Shown in pieces: positions 16,048-24,608 of a stretch of DNA of 64,000 nt (its first letter is position 1; each line of letters starts with the position of its first letter). Source of the stretch: Streptomyces alboflavus. GTDB lineage: Bacteria; Actinomycetota; Actinomycetes; Streptomycetales; Streptomycetaceae. The stretch lies in assembly GCF_000716675.1 (NCBI RefSeq), contig NZ_JNXT01000038.1:62001-126000 (forward strand), in the 5' to 3' direction. The notes under the pieces were generated by a model. It was not told the DNA's origin. It searched no databases and was given only the letters and a program-made list of their open reading frames with translations. The translations under genes were made by a program, and so were the position numbers.

Positions 16048-16986
16048 GTGCTGGAGCGTGTGGAGCTCGAGGCGTTCCTGACGCTGGCCGAGGAGTTGCA
16101 TTTCGGCCGCACCGCCGACCGCCTGCGTCTGACGACCGGTCGGGTCAGCCAGACCATCCGCAAGGTGGAACGCCGCATCGGGACGCCCCTGTTCGAGCGC
16201 ACCAGCCGCTACGTCCGCCTCACTCCGGCGGGGCAGCAGCTGTACGACGACCTGCTGCCGCCCTACCGCGCCCTCGAGGCCGGCCTGCGGAAGGCGGTCA
16301 ACGCCGCCCGGGACATCGCGAACGTGCTGCGCGTCGGCTACGTCGGCCCCGCCGTCGGACAGCTCACGATCCGCGCCGCCGAGCTGTACGCGCAGCGCCA
16401 CCCGGGCTCCCGGATCCAGCCCAGGGAGCTGCAGATCGCCGACGGCTTCCCGAGACTGCGCGACGGCGACGTGGACGTGCTGATCGTGACCCTGCCGCAC
16501 CAGGAGCCCGGCATGGTCAACGGCCCGGTCCTGTTCTCCGAGCACCGCATGCTCGCCGTGCCCGCGCAGCACCCCCTGGCCGAGCGCGACACGGTCTCCC
16601 TGGAGGACCTGGCGGCCGTCCGCCTGCTGCAGGCGACCCGGACGCTGCCGCCGTACTGGCTCGCCGAACGCACACCCCTGTTGACGCCGTCGGGGGTCCC
16701 GATCGAGCCCGGCCCCGCGTTCGACACCCTCCAGGAGGCGCTGTCCCTGATCGGCGCCGGACAGGGGGCCTGGGTGGTCGGCGCCCAGGTCACGCGCTAC
16801 TTCGCCCGCCCCGACGTCGTGTACGTGCCCTTCCGTGACGCGCCGCCCCTGGAGTGGGTCCCGACCTGGCTCGCCGCCACCCCGGCGGCCGCCGTCCACG
16901 CCTTCAACGAGATCGCCCGGGACGCCGCGGCGCTGCTCCGTCTCGCCACGGTCCGCGCCGACGTCGGCGGTTCGGCGACCCCCTGA
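16048..16986 (+). CDS. LysR family transcriptional regulator
   Basis: 312 aa. N-terminal winged HTH (LEAFLTLAEELHFGRTADRL, SQTIRKVERRIGTPLFERTS), then a periplasmic-binding-like effector domain (LRVGYVGPAVGQLT). GTG 16048 follows a GGGGGG purine run. LysR proteins commonly control the divergent neighbour, here the MFS exporter. The effector is unknown. Confidence 0.92.
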   Translation: MLERVELEAFLTLAEELHFGRTADRLRLTTGRVSQTIRKVERRIGTPLFERTSRYVRLTPAGQQLYDDLLPPYRALEAGLRKAVNAARDIANVLRVGYVGPAVGQLTIRAAELYAQRHPGSRIQPRELQIADGFPRLRDGDVDVLIVTLPHQEPGMVNGPVLFSEHRMLAVPAQHPLAERDTVSLEDLAAVRLLQATRTLPPYWLAERTPLLTPSGVPIEPGPAFDTLQEALSLIGAGQGAWVVGAQVTRYFARPDVVYVPFRDAPPLEWVPTWLAATPAAAVHAFNEIARDAAALLRLATVRADVGGSATP

Positions 16987-16991
16987 ACGCG

Positions 16992-17029
16992 CGTGCCGGC
17001 CCGGGGCGTCGAGCCCTCGGGCCGGCACG
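16992..17029. terminator. Bidirectional terminator
   Basis: 12-bp stem CGTGCCGGCCCG/CGGGCCGGCACG with a 14-nt loop that itself can pair (GGGC/GCCC). It lies between the convergent LysR and ABC exporter genes. Confidence 0.7.
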
Positions 17030-17047
17030 TGGGAGACCACCGCGGCG

Positions 17048-18952
17048 CTAGACGGTCACGGCCACCGCGTCCGCCGTGTCCGCCGTGTCCGCCTTCCCCG
17101 CGAACTGCGTCCGGTACAGCTCCGCGTACCGCCCGTCGACCGCGAGCAGTTCGTCGTGCGTGCCGCGCTCCACGATCCGCCCGGCCTCGACGACGAGGAT
17201 CTGGTCGGCCGCCCGCACGGTGGAGAGGCGGTGCGCGATGACCACGGCCGTGCGGTCCGAGAGTGCCTCGGCGAGGGCCTCCTGCACGGCGGCCTCGGAC
17301 GTGTTGTCCAGGTGGGCGGTCGCCTCGTCGAGGATCACGACCCGCTGCTGGGCGAGCAGGAGCCGCGCGATGGTCATGCGCTGGCGCTCGCCGCCGGAGA
17401 GCCGGTAGCCGCGCTCGCCGACGACCGTGTCGAGGCCGTCCGGCAGCGACCGCACGAGGGCGTCGAGGCGGGCTCGGCGCAGCACGTCCCACAGGTCGTC
17501 CTCGGTCGCGCCGGGCCGGGCGAGCAGCAGGTTGGCGCGCACCGACTCGTGGAAGAGGTGGCCGTCCTGGGTGACCATGCCGATGGTGTCGCGCAGCGAG
17601 TCGGCCGTCAGGTCGCGCACGTCCTCGCCGCCGACGCGGACGACTCCGGAGTCGGCGTCGTACAGGCGGGGAAGGAGTTGCGCGATGGTGGACTTGCCCG
17701 CGCCGGACGAGCCGACGAGCGCGACGGTCTGGCCGGGCTCGGCGCGGAACGACAGGCCGTGCAGCACCTCGTCGCCGCCCCGGCCGTCGAGCGAGGCGAC
17801 CTCTTCCAGGGAGGCGAGGGACACCTTGTCGGCGGAGGGGTAGCCGAAGCGGACGTCGTCGAACTCGACGGCGACGGGCCCCTCGGGCACGGTGCGGGCC
17901 TGCGGCTTCTCGTCGATGAGGGGCTTCAGGTCGAGGACTTCGAAGACCCGCTCGAAGCTCACCAGGGCGCTCATGACCTCGACGCGCGCTCCCGCGAGGG
18001 CCGTCAGCGGCGCGTAGAGACGGGTCAGGAGCAGCGCGAGCGAGACGACGGCGCCGGCCTCCAGGGTGCCGTCGAGGGCGAAGTACCCGCCGAGTCCGTA
18101 GACCAGGGCGAGGGCGAGCGCCGACACCAGGGTCAGGGCGGTGATGAAGGCCGACTGTGCCATGGCGGTGCGGACGCCGATGTCGCGCACCCGGCGGGCC
18201 CGTGCCGCGAACTCGTCGGACTCGTCCGCCGGTCGGCCGAACAGCTTGATGAGGGTGGCGCCGGGCGCCGAGAACCGCTCGGTCATGCGTGTGCCCATGG
18301 CCGCGTTGTGGTGTGCCGCCTCCCGCTGGAGGCGGGCCATCCGGGTACCCATGCGGCGGGCGGGCACCACGAACACCGGCAGGAGGACCAGGGCGAGCAG
18401 GGTGATCTGCCACGACAGGGCGAGCATCACGGCGAGAGTGAGGACGAGGGTGACGAGGTTGGACACGACGCCGGAGAGGGTGTTGCTGAACGCCCGCTGT
18501 GCGCCGATCACGTCGTTGTTGAGGCGGCTGACGAGCGCGCCGGTGCGGGTGCGGGTGAAGAAGGCGACGGGCATGCGCTGCACGTGGTCGAAGACGGCCG
18601 TGCGCAGGTCCAGGATCAGTCCCTCGCCCAGGTTCGCCGACAGCCAGCGGCTGAGCAGTCCGAGGCCCGCCTCGGCGATCGCGATGACGGCGATGAGCAC
18701 GGCGTAGCGGACGACGGTCGAGGACTCGGCGCCGGACACGATGGCGTCGACGACGCGCCCGGCGAGGACGGGAGTCGCCACGGCGAGCAGCGCGGTCACG
18801 ACGCTCAGCAGGACGAAGTGGGTGATGCGGCGGCGGTGCGGCGCGGCGAAGGCCGTGATGCGGCGCAGCGTGGCGCGGGCGAAGGGTCGGCGTTCCTGCT
18901 CGGCGTTCATGACGCTGTGCAGCTGGGTCCAGGCTGTGGTCTCCATGCTCAT
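17048..18952 (-). CDS. ABC exporter, fused membrane and ATPase domains; SoxR-regulated
   Basis: 634 aa. Six TM helices in the first 320 residues, then the NBD: Walker A GSSGAGKST, Q-loop VTQDGHLF, signature RLSGGERQRM, Walker B VVILDEATAHLD, H-loop IAHRLST. It is a homodimeric half-transporter of the multidrug type. The upstream promoter has a perfect SoxR layout, and an ABC transporter of this kind (SCO7008) belongs to the small SoxR regulon of S. coelicolor (literature knowledge), so it likely exports a redox-active metabolite. ATG 18952 is preferred because the promoter would start transcription there (leaderless); GTG 18961 is the alternative. Confidence 0.92.
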   Translation of the reverse strand: MSMETTAWTQLHSVMNAEQERRPFARATLRRITAFAAPHRRRITHFVLLSVVTALLAVATPVLAGRVVDAIVSGAESSTVVRYAVLIAVIAIAEAGLGLLSRWLSANLGEGLILDLRTAVFDHVQRMPVAFFTRTRTGALVSRLNNDVIGAQRAFSNTLSGVVSNLVTLVLTLAVMLALSWQITLLALVLLPVFVVPARRMGTRMARLQREAAHHNAAMGTRMTERFSAPGATLIKLFGRPADESDEFAARARRVRDIGVRTAMAQSAFITALTLVSALALALVYGLGGYFALDGTLEAGAVVSLALLLTRLYAPLTALAGARVEVMSALVSFERVFEVLDLKPLIDEKPQARTVPEGPVAVEFDDVRFGYPSADKVSLASLEEVASLDGRGGDEVLHGLSFRAEPGQTVALVGSSGAGKSTIAQLLPRLYDADSGVVRVGGEDVRDLTADSLRDTIGMVTQDGHLFHESVRANLLLARPGATEDDLWDVLRRARLDALVRSLPDGLDTVVGERGYRLSGGERQRMTIARLLLAQQRVVILDEATAHLDNTSEAAVQEALAEALSDRTAVVIAHRLSTVRAADQILVVEAGRIVERGTHDELLAVDGRYAELYRTQFAGKADTADTADAVAVTV

Positions 18953-18959
18953 GTGCAGC

Positions 18960-18990
18960 ACCGTAGAACCTCAAGTTATCTTGAGGTCAA
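18960..18990 (-). promoter_or_regulatory. SoxR-type promoter (19-bp spacer) with SoxR box
   Basis: CCTCAAGTTATCTTGAGG at 18969-18986 has 7-bp arms and matches the SoxR consensus (CCTCAAG-N4-CTTGAGG). On the minus strand it sits between TTGACC (-35, 18990-18985) and TACGGT (-10, 18965-18960), with the 19-bp spacer typical of MerR-family promoters. The -10 ends 7 nt before ATG 18952. Confidence 0.85.
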
Positions 18991-19120
18991 GCGTCGCCTC
19001 ACATGTCCCGGACTCCCCTGTCGCGCCTCTTGACCCTCCTGTAGCCGGCACGTACTTTCGCTTCAATTCTTGAGCGCATCACTCCGGTTACTCGTGTTCC
19101 TGACGTGAGAAGGCGAACGC

Positions 19121-21439
19121 ATGCGAGATGTACGAAGGCGTACCGTGCTGTCCGCGATCGGCGGCACCGCCGTCGCGGGCGGTGCCCTGAACACCGGAAT
19201 CGCCGAGGCGGCGCCCGCCGCGCCGGCCCGGGGCGCCGCCGCCGAGGACCGCGGCACCCCCCACGAGGGCAAGGTCCAGCGGCTTCTCGACCGTATGACT
19301 GTCGAAGAGAAGCTGGGCCAGCTCCAGCAGCTCGCCTGGTCCTGGGACACCGGCCCGGGCGGCGGCGAGACCAAGGACGTGGAGGACGCGGCGCGCGCGG
19401 GCCGCCTCGGTTCGGTGCTCTCCATCTTCGGAGCCAAGAGCAGCAACGCCCTTCAGCGCATCGCCGTCGAGGAGTCCCGGCTCGGCATCCCGCTGCTGTT
19501 CGGCCTCGACGTGATCCACGGGTTCTGGACGACGTTCCCGATCCCGCTCGCGCAGGCGGCGAGCTTCGACCCGGACGTGACGCGGACCGACGCCGAGGTG
19601 TCGGCGAAGGAGGCCCGCTCCAACGGTGTGCACTGGACGTTCTCGCCGATGATGGACGTCACGCACGAGCCGCGCTGGGGCCGCGTCGCCGAGAGCTGCG
19701 GCGAGGACCCGTATCTGACGGCCGAGTTCGCCGCCGCCAAGGTCGAGGGCTACCAGGGCCCGGGCAAGGGCGAGTTCACCGCCAAGGACCGGGTCGCCGC
19801 CTGCGCCAAGCACTTCGTGGCGTACGGCGGGGCCGAGGGCGGGCGCGACTACAACACGGTCGACGTGTCGGAGTCCCGGCTGCGCAATCTCTATCTGCCG
19901 CCGTTCAAGGCCGCCCTGGACGCGGGCGCCGCCACGGTGATGGCGTCCTTCAACACCGTCGGCGGGGTCCCCGCGCACGGCAACTCCCACACCCTGACCG
20001 GCATCCTGAAGAAGGAGTGGGGCTTCGACGGCGTCGTCGTCAGCGACTGGACGGGCGTCCAGGAGCTGATCGCGCACGGCTTCGCCGAGGACGGCGCGGC
20101 CGCCGCCCGGCTCTCGCTGAACGCGGGCGTCGACATGGAGATGGTCAGCACCAACCTCCGCGAGCACGGCAGGAAGCTGCTGCGCGCCGGGAAGATCAGC
20201 GAGCGCCGCCTGGACGACGCGGTCGCCCGCGTCCTGCGGCTGAAGTTCGCCCTCGGCCTCTTCGACCACCCGTACGTCGACGAGGACGCCGCGATCGACG
20301 GGCCGACCGCCGCCACCCGCAAGGCCGCCCGCGAGACCGGCGCCCGCTCGATGGTGCTCCTCAAGAACGAGGGCGCCGGAAGCGGCGGCAAGGTCCTTCC
20401 GCTGAAGTCCGGCGTCAAGTCCGTCGCCGTCGTCGGCCCGTTCGGGGACTCCGACGACCTGCTCGGCACCTGGGTGGTCCCGGCCGCCGCGAAGAAGTAC
20501 CCGTCGGTGAAGGTCCTGGACGCGGTGCGCCGCGCGGCCCCGGACGCGAAGGTCACGTACGCGCGCGGCGTCGACCCCGAGGGCAAGGACACCAGTGGCG
20601 TCCCGGCCGCCGTGGCCGCCGCGAAGGCCGCCGACGTGACGGTCGTCGTCGTGGGCGAGCCGCCGTCGATGAGCGGTGAGGCGGCGGCGCGCAGCGACAT
20701 CGGCCTGCCCGGCGCGCAGGAACGTCTCGTCGAGGCGGTCGCGCGGACGGGCAAGCCGTTCGTGGTGGTCCTGGTGGGCGGCCGGCCGCTGACCATGGGC
20801 GGCTGGCTGGAGTCGGCACCGGCGGTCCTGGAGGCCTGGCATCCGGGCGTCGAGGCCGGGAACGCCATCGCCGACGTCCTCTTCGGCAAGGTCAACCCGG
20901 GCGGCAAGCTGCCCGTGTCGTTCCCGCGCACGGTCGGCCAGATCCCGATCCACTACAACCACGAGTCGACGGGCCGCCCCTACAACGCCGACAACAAGTA
21001 CACGTCCAAGTACCTGGACCTGCCGCCGGACCCGCAGTTCCCCTTCGGCCACGGCCTCAGCTACACGACGTTCGAGATCGGCACACCGAAGCTGAGCCGC
21101 GCCTCCGTCCCCGCGGGCTCCCTGCGCGACGGCGACAGCCTGGAGGTGTCGGTCACCGTCTCCAACACCGGCCGCCGCAAGGGCGACGAGGTCGTGCAGC
21201 TGTACGTCCACGACCTCGCGGCGAGCATCACGCAGCCGGTGCGCAAGCTGCGCGGCTTCCGCCGGGTCACGCTCGGCGCGGGCCGCTCCACCGTCGTCCG
21301 CTTCCGGCTCGGCGCAGCCGATCTGGGCTTCTGGACGAACGACCCGCACGGCGAATTCCTCGTCGAGGAGGGCAGGTTCGACCTGTACGTGGGCAACAGC
21401 TCCACGGCGAAGAGCAAGGTCACGCTGACGGTGACGTGA
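19121..21439 (+). CDS. Tat-exported GH3 beta-glucosidase (BglX type)
   Basis: 772 aa. The twin-arginine signal MRDVRRRTVLSAIGGTAVAGG is followed by Ala-rich cleavage sites near residue 31. The GH3 N-terminal barrel has FGLDVIHGFWTTFP, ACAKHFVAYG and the nucleophile Asp in VVVSDWTGV. The C-terminal alpha/beta domain (VAVVGPFGDSDDLLGTW) and an FnIII-like domain (EVSVTVSNTGRRKGDEVVQLY) complete the 750-770-aa BglX layout. It hydrolyses beta-glucosides outside the cell. AGAAGG precedes the ATG. The gene is monocistronic, ending in a strong hairpin. Confidence 0.94.
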   Translation: MRDVRRRTVLSAIGGTAVAGGALNTGIAEAAPAAPARGAAAEDRGTPHEGKVQRLLDRMTVEEKLGQLQQLAWSWDTGPGGGETKDVEDAARAGRLGSVLSIFGAKSSNALQRIAVEESRLGIPLLFGLDVIHGFWTTFPIPLAQAASFDPDVTRTDAEVSAKEARSNGVHWTFSPMMDVTHEPRWGRVAESCGEDPYLTAEFAAAKVEGYQGPGKGEFTAKDRVAACAKHFVAYGGAEGGRDYNTVDVSESRLRNLYLPPFKAALDAGAATVMASFNTVGGVPAHGNSHTLTGILKKEWGFDGVVVSDWTGVQELIAHGFAEDGAAAARLSLNAGVDMEMVSTNLREHGRKLLRAGKISERRLDDAVARVLRLKFALGLFDHPYVDEDAAIDGPTAATRKAARETGARSMVLLKNEGAGSGGKVLPLKSGVKSVAVVGPFGDSDDLLGTWVVPAAAKKYPSVKVLDAVRRAAPDAKVTYARGVDPEGKDTSGVPAAVAAAKAADVTVVVVGEPPSMSGEAAARSDIGLPGAQERLVEAVARTGKPFVVVLVGGRPLTMGGWLESAPAVLEAWHPGVEAGNAIADVLFGKVNPGGKLPVSFPRTVGQIPIHYNHESTGRPYNADNKYTSKYLDLPPDPQFPFGHGLSYTTFEIGTPKLSRASVPAGSLRDGDSLEVSVTVSNTGRRKGDEVVQLYVHDLAASITQPVRKLRGFRRVTLGAGRSTVVRFRLGAADLGFWTNDPHGEFLVEEGRFDLYVGNSSTAKSKVTLTVT

Positions 21440-21448
21440 GCGGGACGC

Positions 21449-21491
21449 GCCGAGTGGGGGTGGCGGCGCCACGCCGCCACCCCCACTCGGC
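21449..21491. terminator. Bidirectional terminator
   Basis: Perfect 19-bp stem (arms 21449-21467 and 21473-21491) with loop GCCAC, between the convergent beta-glucosidase and acetyltransferase genes. Confidence 0.8.
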
Positions 21492-21508
21492 CGGGTACCG
21501 CCGTGCGC

Positions 21509-22366
21509 TCAGCCGAGTTCCAGCGTCGTGATCCCGAAGACCCGCTCACGCGCGAACTCCCGTACCGGGCCCGTGTACATGCGCGCCGTGTCGAACGACG
21601 GCTTCATGCCGCGCCCCTCCGCGAGCGCGACGGCCTGCGTGTTCGTCTCCGGTACGTCCATGGCGACGGCCACGCCGCCGGACTCGGCCCCGAGCGCGTC
21701 GAGCAGCGCCTCGGCGTCGGCGCGGGTGTCGGCGAACAGCGGGCCGACGCGCGGCGCGTCCCTGCCCGGACGCAGCACCCCGTACCCGGTGACGCGGCCG
21801 TCGACGACGCTCGCCAGCGCGCGGTGGCCCGGCGCGGTCAGCCAGACGTCGAGGAACCGGGGGCGGTCGGCGGGGTAACAGGCGCTGTCGTACGCGGCGA
21901 CGGCGTCGCGGCCCACGTCCGCGACGGGCCTGATGTGCGCGGGCAGCGGGCCCGGCGCGCCCACGGGGCCGACGTAGCGCAGGCTGCCGTGCTCCCGCTG
22001 GAAGCCGGAGCGGCGGTAGTTGTCCTGCTGCGCCGGAACGCCGTCGAGGCCCACGACCCGGTCCCCGGCGCGGGCGAGGGCGGTCCGCCAGGTGGCGATG
22101 CCGTGGCCGTGGCCGCGCAGGTCGGGGCGGACCAGGTAGAAGCCGAGGAAGGCGTACGCCGGGCCGTAGGTGACCACCGAGATCGCCGAGACCGGCTCGC
22201 CGTCGACGCGGCCGATGAAGAACCCCTCCGGGTCCTGCGCGAAGAACGCCGCCGCGTCGCCGAGACCCGGGTTCCAGCCCTCCCGCGCCGCCCACTCGGT
22301 GACCGTGCGCCAGTCGTCGGGCGTCGCCGTCGAGACGACGAGCTGTCCGGGGGTCGCGTTCTCCAT
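21509..22366 (-). CDS. GNAT N-acetyltransferase with C-terminal acetyltransferase-like domain
   Basis: 285 aa. The N-terminal GNAT fold has the acetyl-CoA loop VRPDLRGHGHGIATW near residue 85. The C-terminal half (LTAPGHRALASVVDGRVTGYGVLRPGRDAPRVGPLFAD) matches the YitH/DUF1248-type second domain. The substrate is unknown. Two tandem 21-bp palindromic repeats precede the gene. Confidence 0.85.
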   Translation of the reverse strand: MENATPGQLVVSTATPDDWRTVTEWAAREGWNPGLGDAAAFFAQDPEGFFIGRVDGEPVSAISVVTYGPAYAFLGFYLVRPDLRGHGHGIATWRTALARAGDRVVGLDGVPAQQDNYRRSGFQREHGSLRYVGPVGAPGPLPAHIRPVADVGRDAVAAYDSACYPADRPRFLDVWLTAPGHRALASVVDGRVTGYGVLRPGRDAPRVGPLFADTRADAEALLDALGAESGGVAVAMDVPETNTQAVALAEGRGMKPSFDTARMYTGPVREFARERVFGITTLELG

Positions 22367-22382
22367 CGCCGCACCTTCCTGG

Positions 22383-22424
22383 AAGGGGTGGCCCCTCTGC
22401 TACAAGGGGTGGTCCCTTCGCTAA
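22383..22424 (-). promoter_or_regulatory. Two 21-bp direct repeats, each a dyad, upstream of the GNAT gene
   Basis: Unit 1 (from 22383) contains AGGGGTGGCCCCT and unit 2 (from 22404) contains AAGGGGTGGTCCCTT. Both are inverted repeats, and the units are 21 bp apart (two helical turns), 17-50 bp before the ATG. They look like paired operators. Confidence 0.5.
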
Positions 22425-22550
22425 ACGAGCGTTCCTATCAGGTCCCACGGATGGTCCGCCTGCCCACGCGGACCGTTCCGTACAGCGGTCCCATCCTGCC
22501 CCGCCGGGCGCGGCCCCATCCGGTCCGCCGAGCCGGTCAGGTCGTCCGTG

Positions 22551-23267
22551 TCACCGCGCCGCCCCGGGCAGCCCCATGGCGTCGGCCAGCGCCTCCATCT
22601 CGGCCTTGAGCAGCGTGCCGGAGCGGTGCCCCATCCCCCCGAACAAGCCCTGCACTTCGAGGCTGACGATCCCGTGCAGCCGGGCCCACGCGGTCACCGT
22701 GCCGGCGAGGGCGGTCGCCGGGTCGACGTCCGGTGCCCAGGCCCTGACCCACTCCTCGACGGCCGGGGTCTCGTTCAGCCAGAACCGCATCTCCGCGCGC
22801 AGCTCCAGGGCGGCGCCCGCGCAGTCCCCCTGCCCGAGCACGCCGAGCAGCGGGCCGAGCACCGCGCGGGCCCGGTCGGTGGTCTCCGGGGGCGCCTGGT
22901 AGCCGGGGGACGGCGTACCGGCCAGGAGCTGGTAGACGTGCGGCGCATCGATCGCCCATGCGCGCAGCGCCGTGCCGAGGGCGAGGAGCCGTTCCCGCGG
23001 CGGGGCGTCGGCCGCGCGGTCGGCGGCCTCGCGCATGGCGACGGCCGCCGCGTCGTAGCCGTCGCAGATCAGCTCCGTGAGGAGGTCGTCGCGGTTGCGG
23101 AAGTACTTGTAGAGGGCGGGGCCGGTGAGGCCGAGCCCCTTGGCGACGGCGTTGAGGCTGAGCGCGGGCGCGCCGCCCGCGCGGATCTGCTCCAGGGCGG
23201 CCGCCTTGATCTCGCCGCGCACCTGGTCGCGGTAGCGCTGGCGAGGGGTACTGCTCTTGTCTGCCAT
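22551..23267 (-). CDS. TetR family regulator with WHG-type C-terminal domain
   Basis: 238 aa. HTH: RGEIKAAALEQIRAGGAPALSLNAVAKGLGLTGPALYKYFRNRDDLL. The C-terminus (RLHGIVSLEVQGLFGG) matches the WHG domain of this TetR subgroup. It is divergent from the quinone oxidoreductase gene, and two copies of a 15-bp palindrome lie in the shared region, so it probably represses both genes. Confidence 0.9.
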   Translation of the reverse strand: MADKSSTPRQRYRDQVRGEIKAAALEQIRAGGAPALSLNAVAKGLGLTGPALYKYFRNRDDLLTELICDGYDAAAVAMREAADRAADAPPRERLLALGTALRAWAIDAPHVYQLLAGTPSPGYQAPPETTDRARAVLGPLLGVLGQGDCAGAALELRAEMRFWLNETPAVEEWVRAWAPDVDPATALAGTVTAWARLHGIVSLEVQGLFGGMGHRSGTLLKAEMEALADAMGLPGAAR

Positions 23268-23323
23268 GTCGGTGGCCCCTTCCCCTGTTTCCCGTATTTC
23301 CCGGTCACTCGACCATCACTGTT

Positions 23324-23338
23324 GTTAGAGGCTCTAAC
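23324..23338. promoter_or_regulatory. TetR operator 1
   Basis: GTTAGAGGCTCTAAC is a perfect 15-bp palindrome in the divergent TetR/oxidoreductase region. It lies 17 bp upstream of a TTGACA -35-like hexamer (23356-23361) for the oxidoreductase. Confidence 0.65.
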
Positions 23339-23388
23339 TCTAGCAAGAGGAGCCCTTGACAGGCTCCCGGACAGAGGTGCATTCTCAA

Positions 23389-23403
23389 GTTATAGCTTCT
23401 AAC
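23389..23403. promoter_or_regulatory. TetR operator 2
   Basis: GTTATAGCTTCTAAC is an imperfect second copy of the same 15-mer, 65 bp from the first. It lies just downstream of the CATTCT -10-like element (23380-23385), over the probable transcription start. Confidence 0.55.
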
Positions 23404-23441
23404 CACCGCGATAAGCATTACCCACCGAGAGAGGCCAAGCC

Positions 23442-24608
23442 ATGCGCGAGACCCACACGATCGAGAACCACACGATCGAGAACCAGCCCATGGAGAACAC
23501 GGCACCGGCGACGGCGGCCGCGGCGGCCACCGCCGGGACCGTCGCGACCCAGGTCGTCCTGCCCGGCGTCGTCGAGCCCGACGGCCTCCAGGTCCGGCAC
23601 GTCGCCGCTCCCGCCCCCGGCCAGGGCGAGGTGCTGCTCGCGATGGAGGCCACCGGCGTCTCGTTCGCGGAGCAGCAGATGCGGCGCGGGAAGTACTACG
23701 ACCAGCCGCCGTTCCCGTTCGTGCCGGGGTACGACCTGGTCGGCCGGGTGGCGGCGACCGGCGAGGGGGTCGACCCCGCGCTGGCCGGACGGCGGTTCGC
23801 GGCGCTGACGAAGACCGGCGGCTGGGCGAGCCACGTCGTCGTGGCGGCGGCGGACCTCGTCGAGGTGCCGGACTCCGTGTCGTCGGCGGACGCGGAGACG
23901 CTGGTCGTCAACGGCATCACGGCCTGGCAGATGCTGCACCGCACGGCCGAGGTCGACGCGGGCGACACGATCGTCGTGCTCGGCGCGAACGGCGGCGTCG
24001 GCTCCGCCCTCGTCCAGCTGGCGCGGATCGCGGGGGTCAGGGTGATCGGCACGGCCTCGCGGCGCCACCACGACAGGCTCCGGGCGCTCGGCGTCACGCC
24101 CGTCGACTACCGGGACCCGGACCTGTACGGGCGACTGCGCGGACTCGCGCCGCAGGGCGTGGCGGCGGTCTTCGACCACGTCGGCGGCGAAGGCGTCGTG
24201 GACTCCTTCCGGCTGCTCGCCCCGGGCGGCACGCTCGTGTCGTACGGCACCGCGTCCACCCGCGACGCCGCCGGGTCCTCCAAGGCCCCCGTCCTCAAGC
24301 TCTTCGCACGCCTCGCGCTGTGGAACGCGCTGCCCAACTCGCGGCACGCGCACTTCTTCAACATCTGGGCCGGACGCCGCCGCCTCGACGCCTTCCGCGC
24401 CCGGCTCGGCGCCGACCTCGGGCAGGTCTTCGCGCTCCTCGCGGAGGGCAGGCTCGAACCGCAGGTCGCCGCGCGGATCCCGCTGTCGCGGGCGGCCGAC
24501 GCGATGCGGCTCGCGGAGTCCGGCACGGTCGCGGGCAAGGTCGTGCTCGTACCGGACGAGGTGCGGGAAGAGGCGCGGGAGGCGCGGGACGGTCAGTCCG
24601 GGCGATGA
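23442..24608 (+). CDS. Zinc-free MDR oxidoreductase, quinone reductase-like
   Basis: 388 aa. The NADPH-binding motif GANGGVGSALVQLARIAG lies near residue 180, with VPGYDLVGRV and FDHVGGEGVVDSF as in zeta-crystallin/quinone oxidoreductases. It reduces quinones or enones with NADPH in the cytosol. The N-terminal 30 residues are low-complexity (HTIENHTIENQPMENT repeat, then Ala-rich), and initiation may be further in (ATG 23490). It is divergent from and probably repressed by the TetR protein. The last 16 bp overlap the convergent MFS gene. Confidence 0.88.
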   Translation: MRETHTIENHTIENQPMENTAPATAAAAATAGTVATQVVLPGVVEPDGLQVRHVAAPAPGQGEVLLAMEATGVSFAEQQMRRGKYYDQPPFPFVPGYDLVGRVAATGEGVDPALAGRRFAALTKTGGWASHVVVAAADLVEVPDSVSSADAETLVVNGITAWQMLHRTAEVDAGDTIVVLGANGGVGSALVQLARIAGVRVIGTASRRHHDRLRALGVTPVDYRDPDLYGRLRGLAPQGVAAVFDHVGGEGVVDSFRLLAPGGTLVSYGTASTRDAAGSSKAPVLKLFARLALWNALPNSRHAHFFNIWAGRRRLDAFRARLGADLGQVFALLAEGRLEPQVAARIPLSRAADAMRLAESGTVAGKVVLVPDEVREEAREARDGQSGR

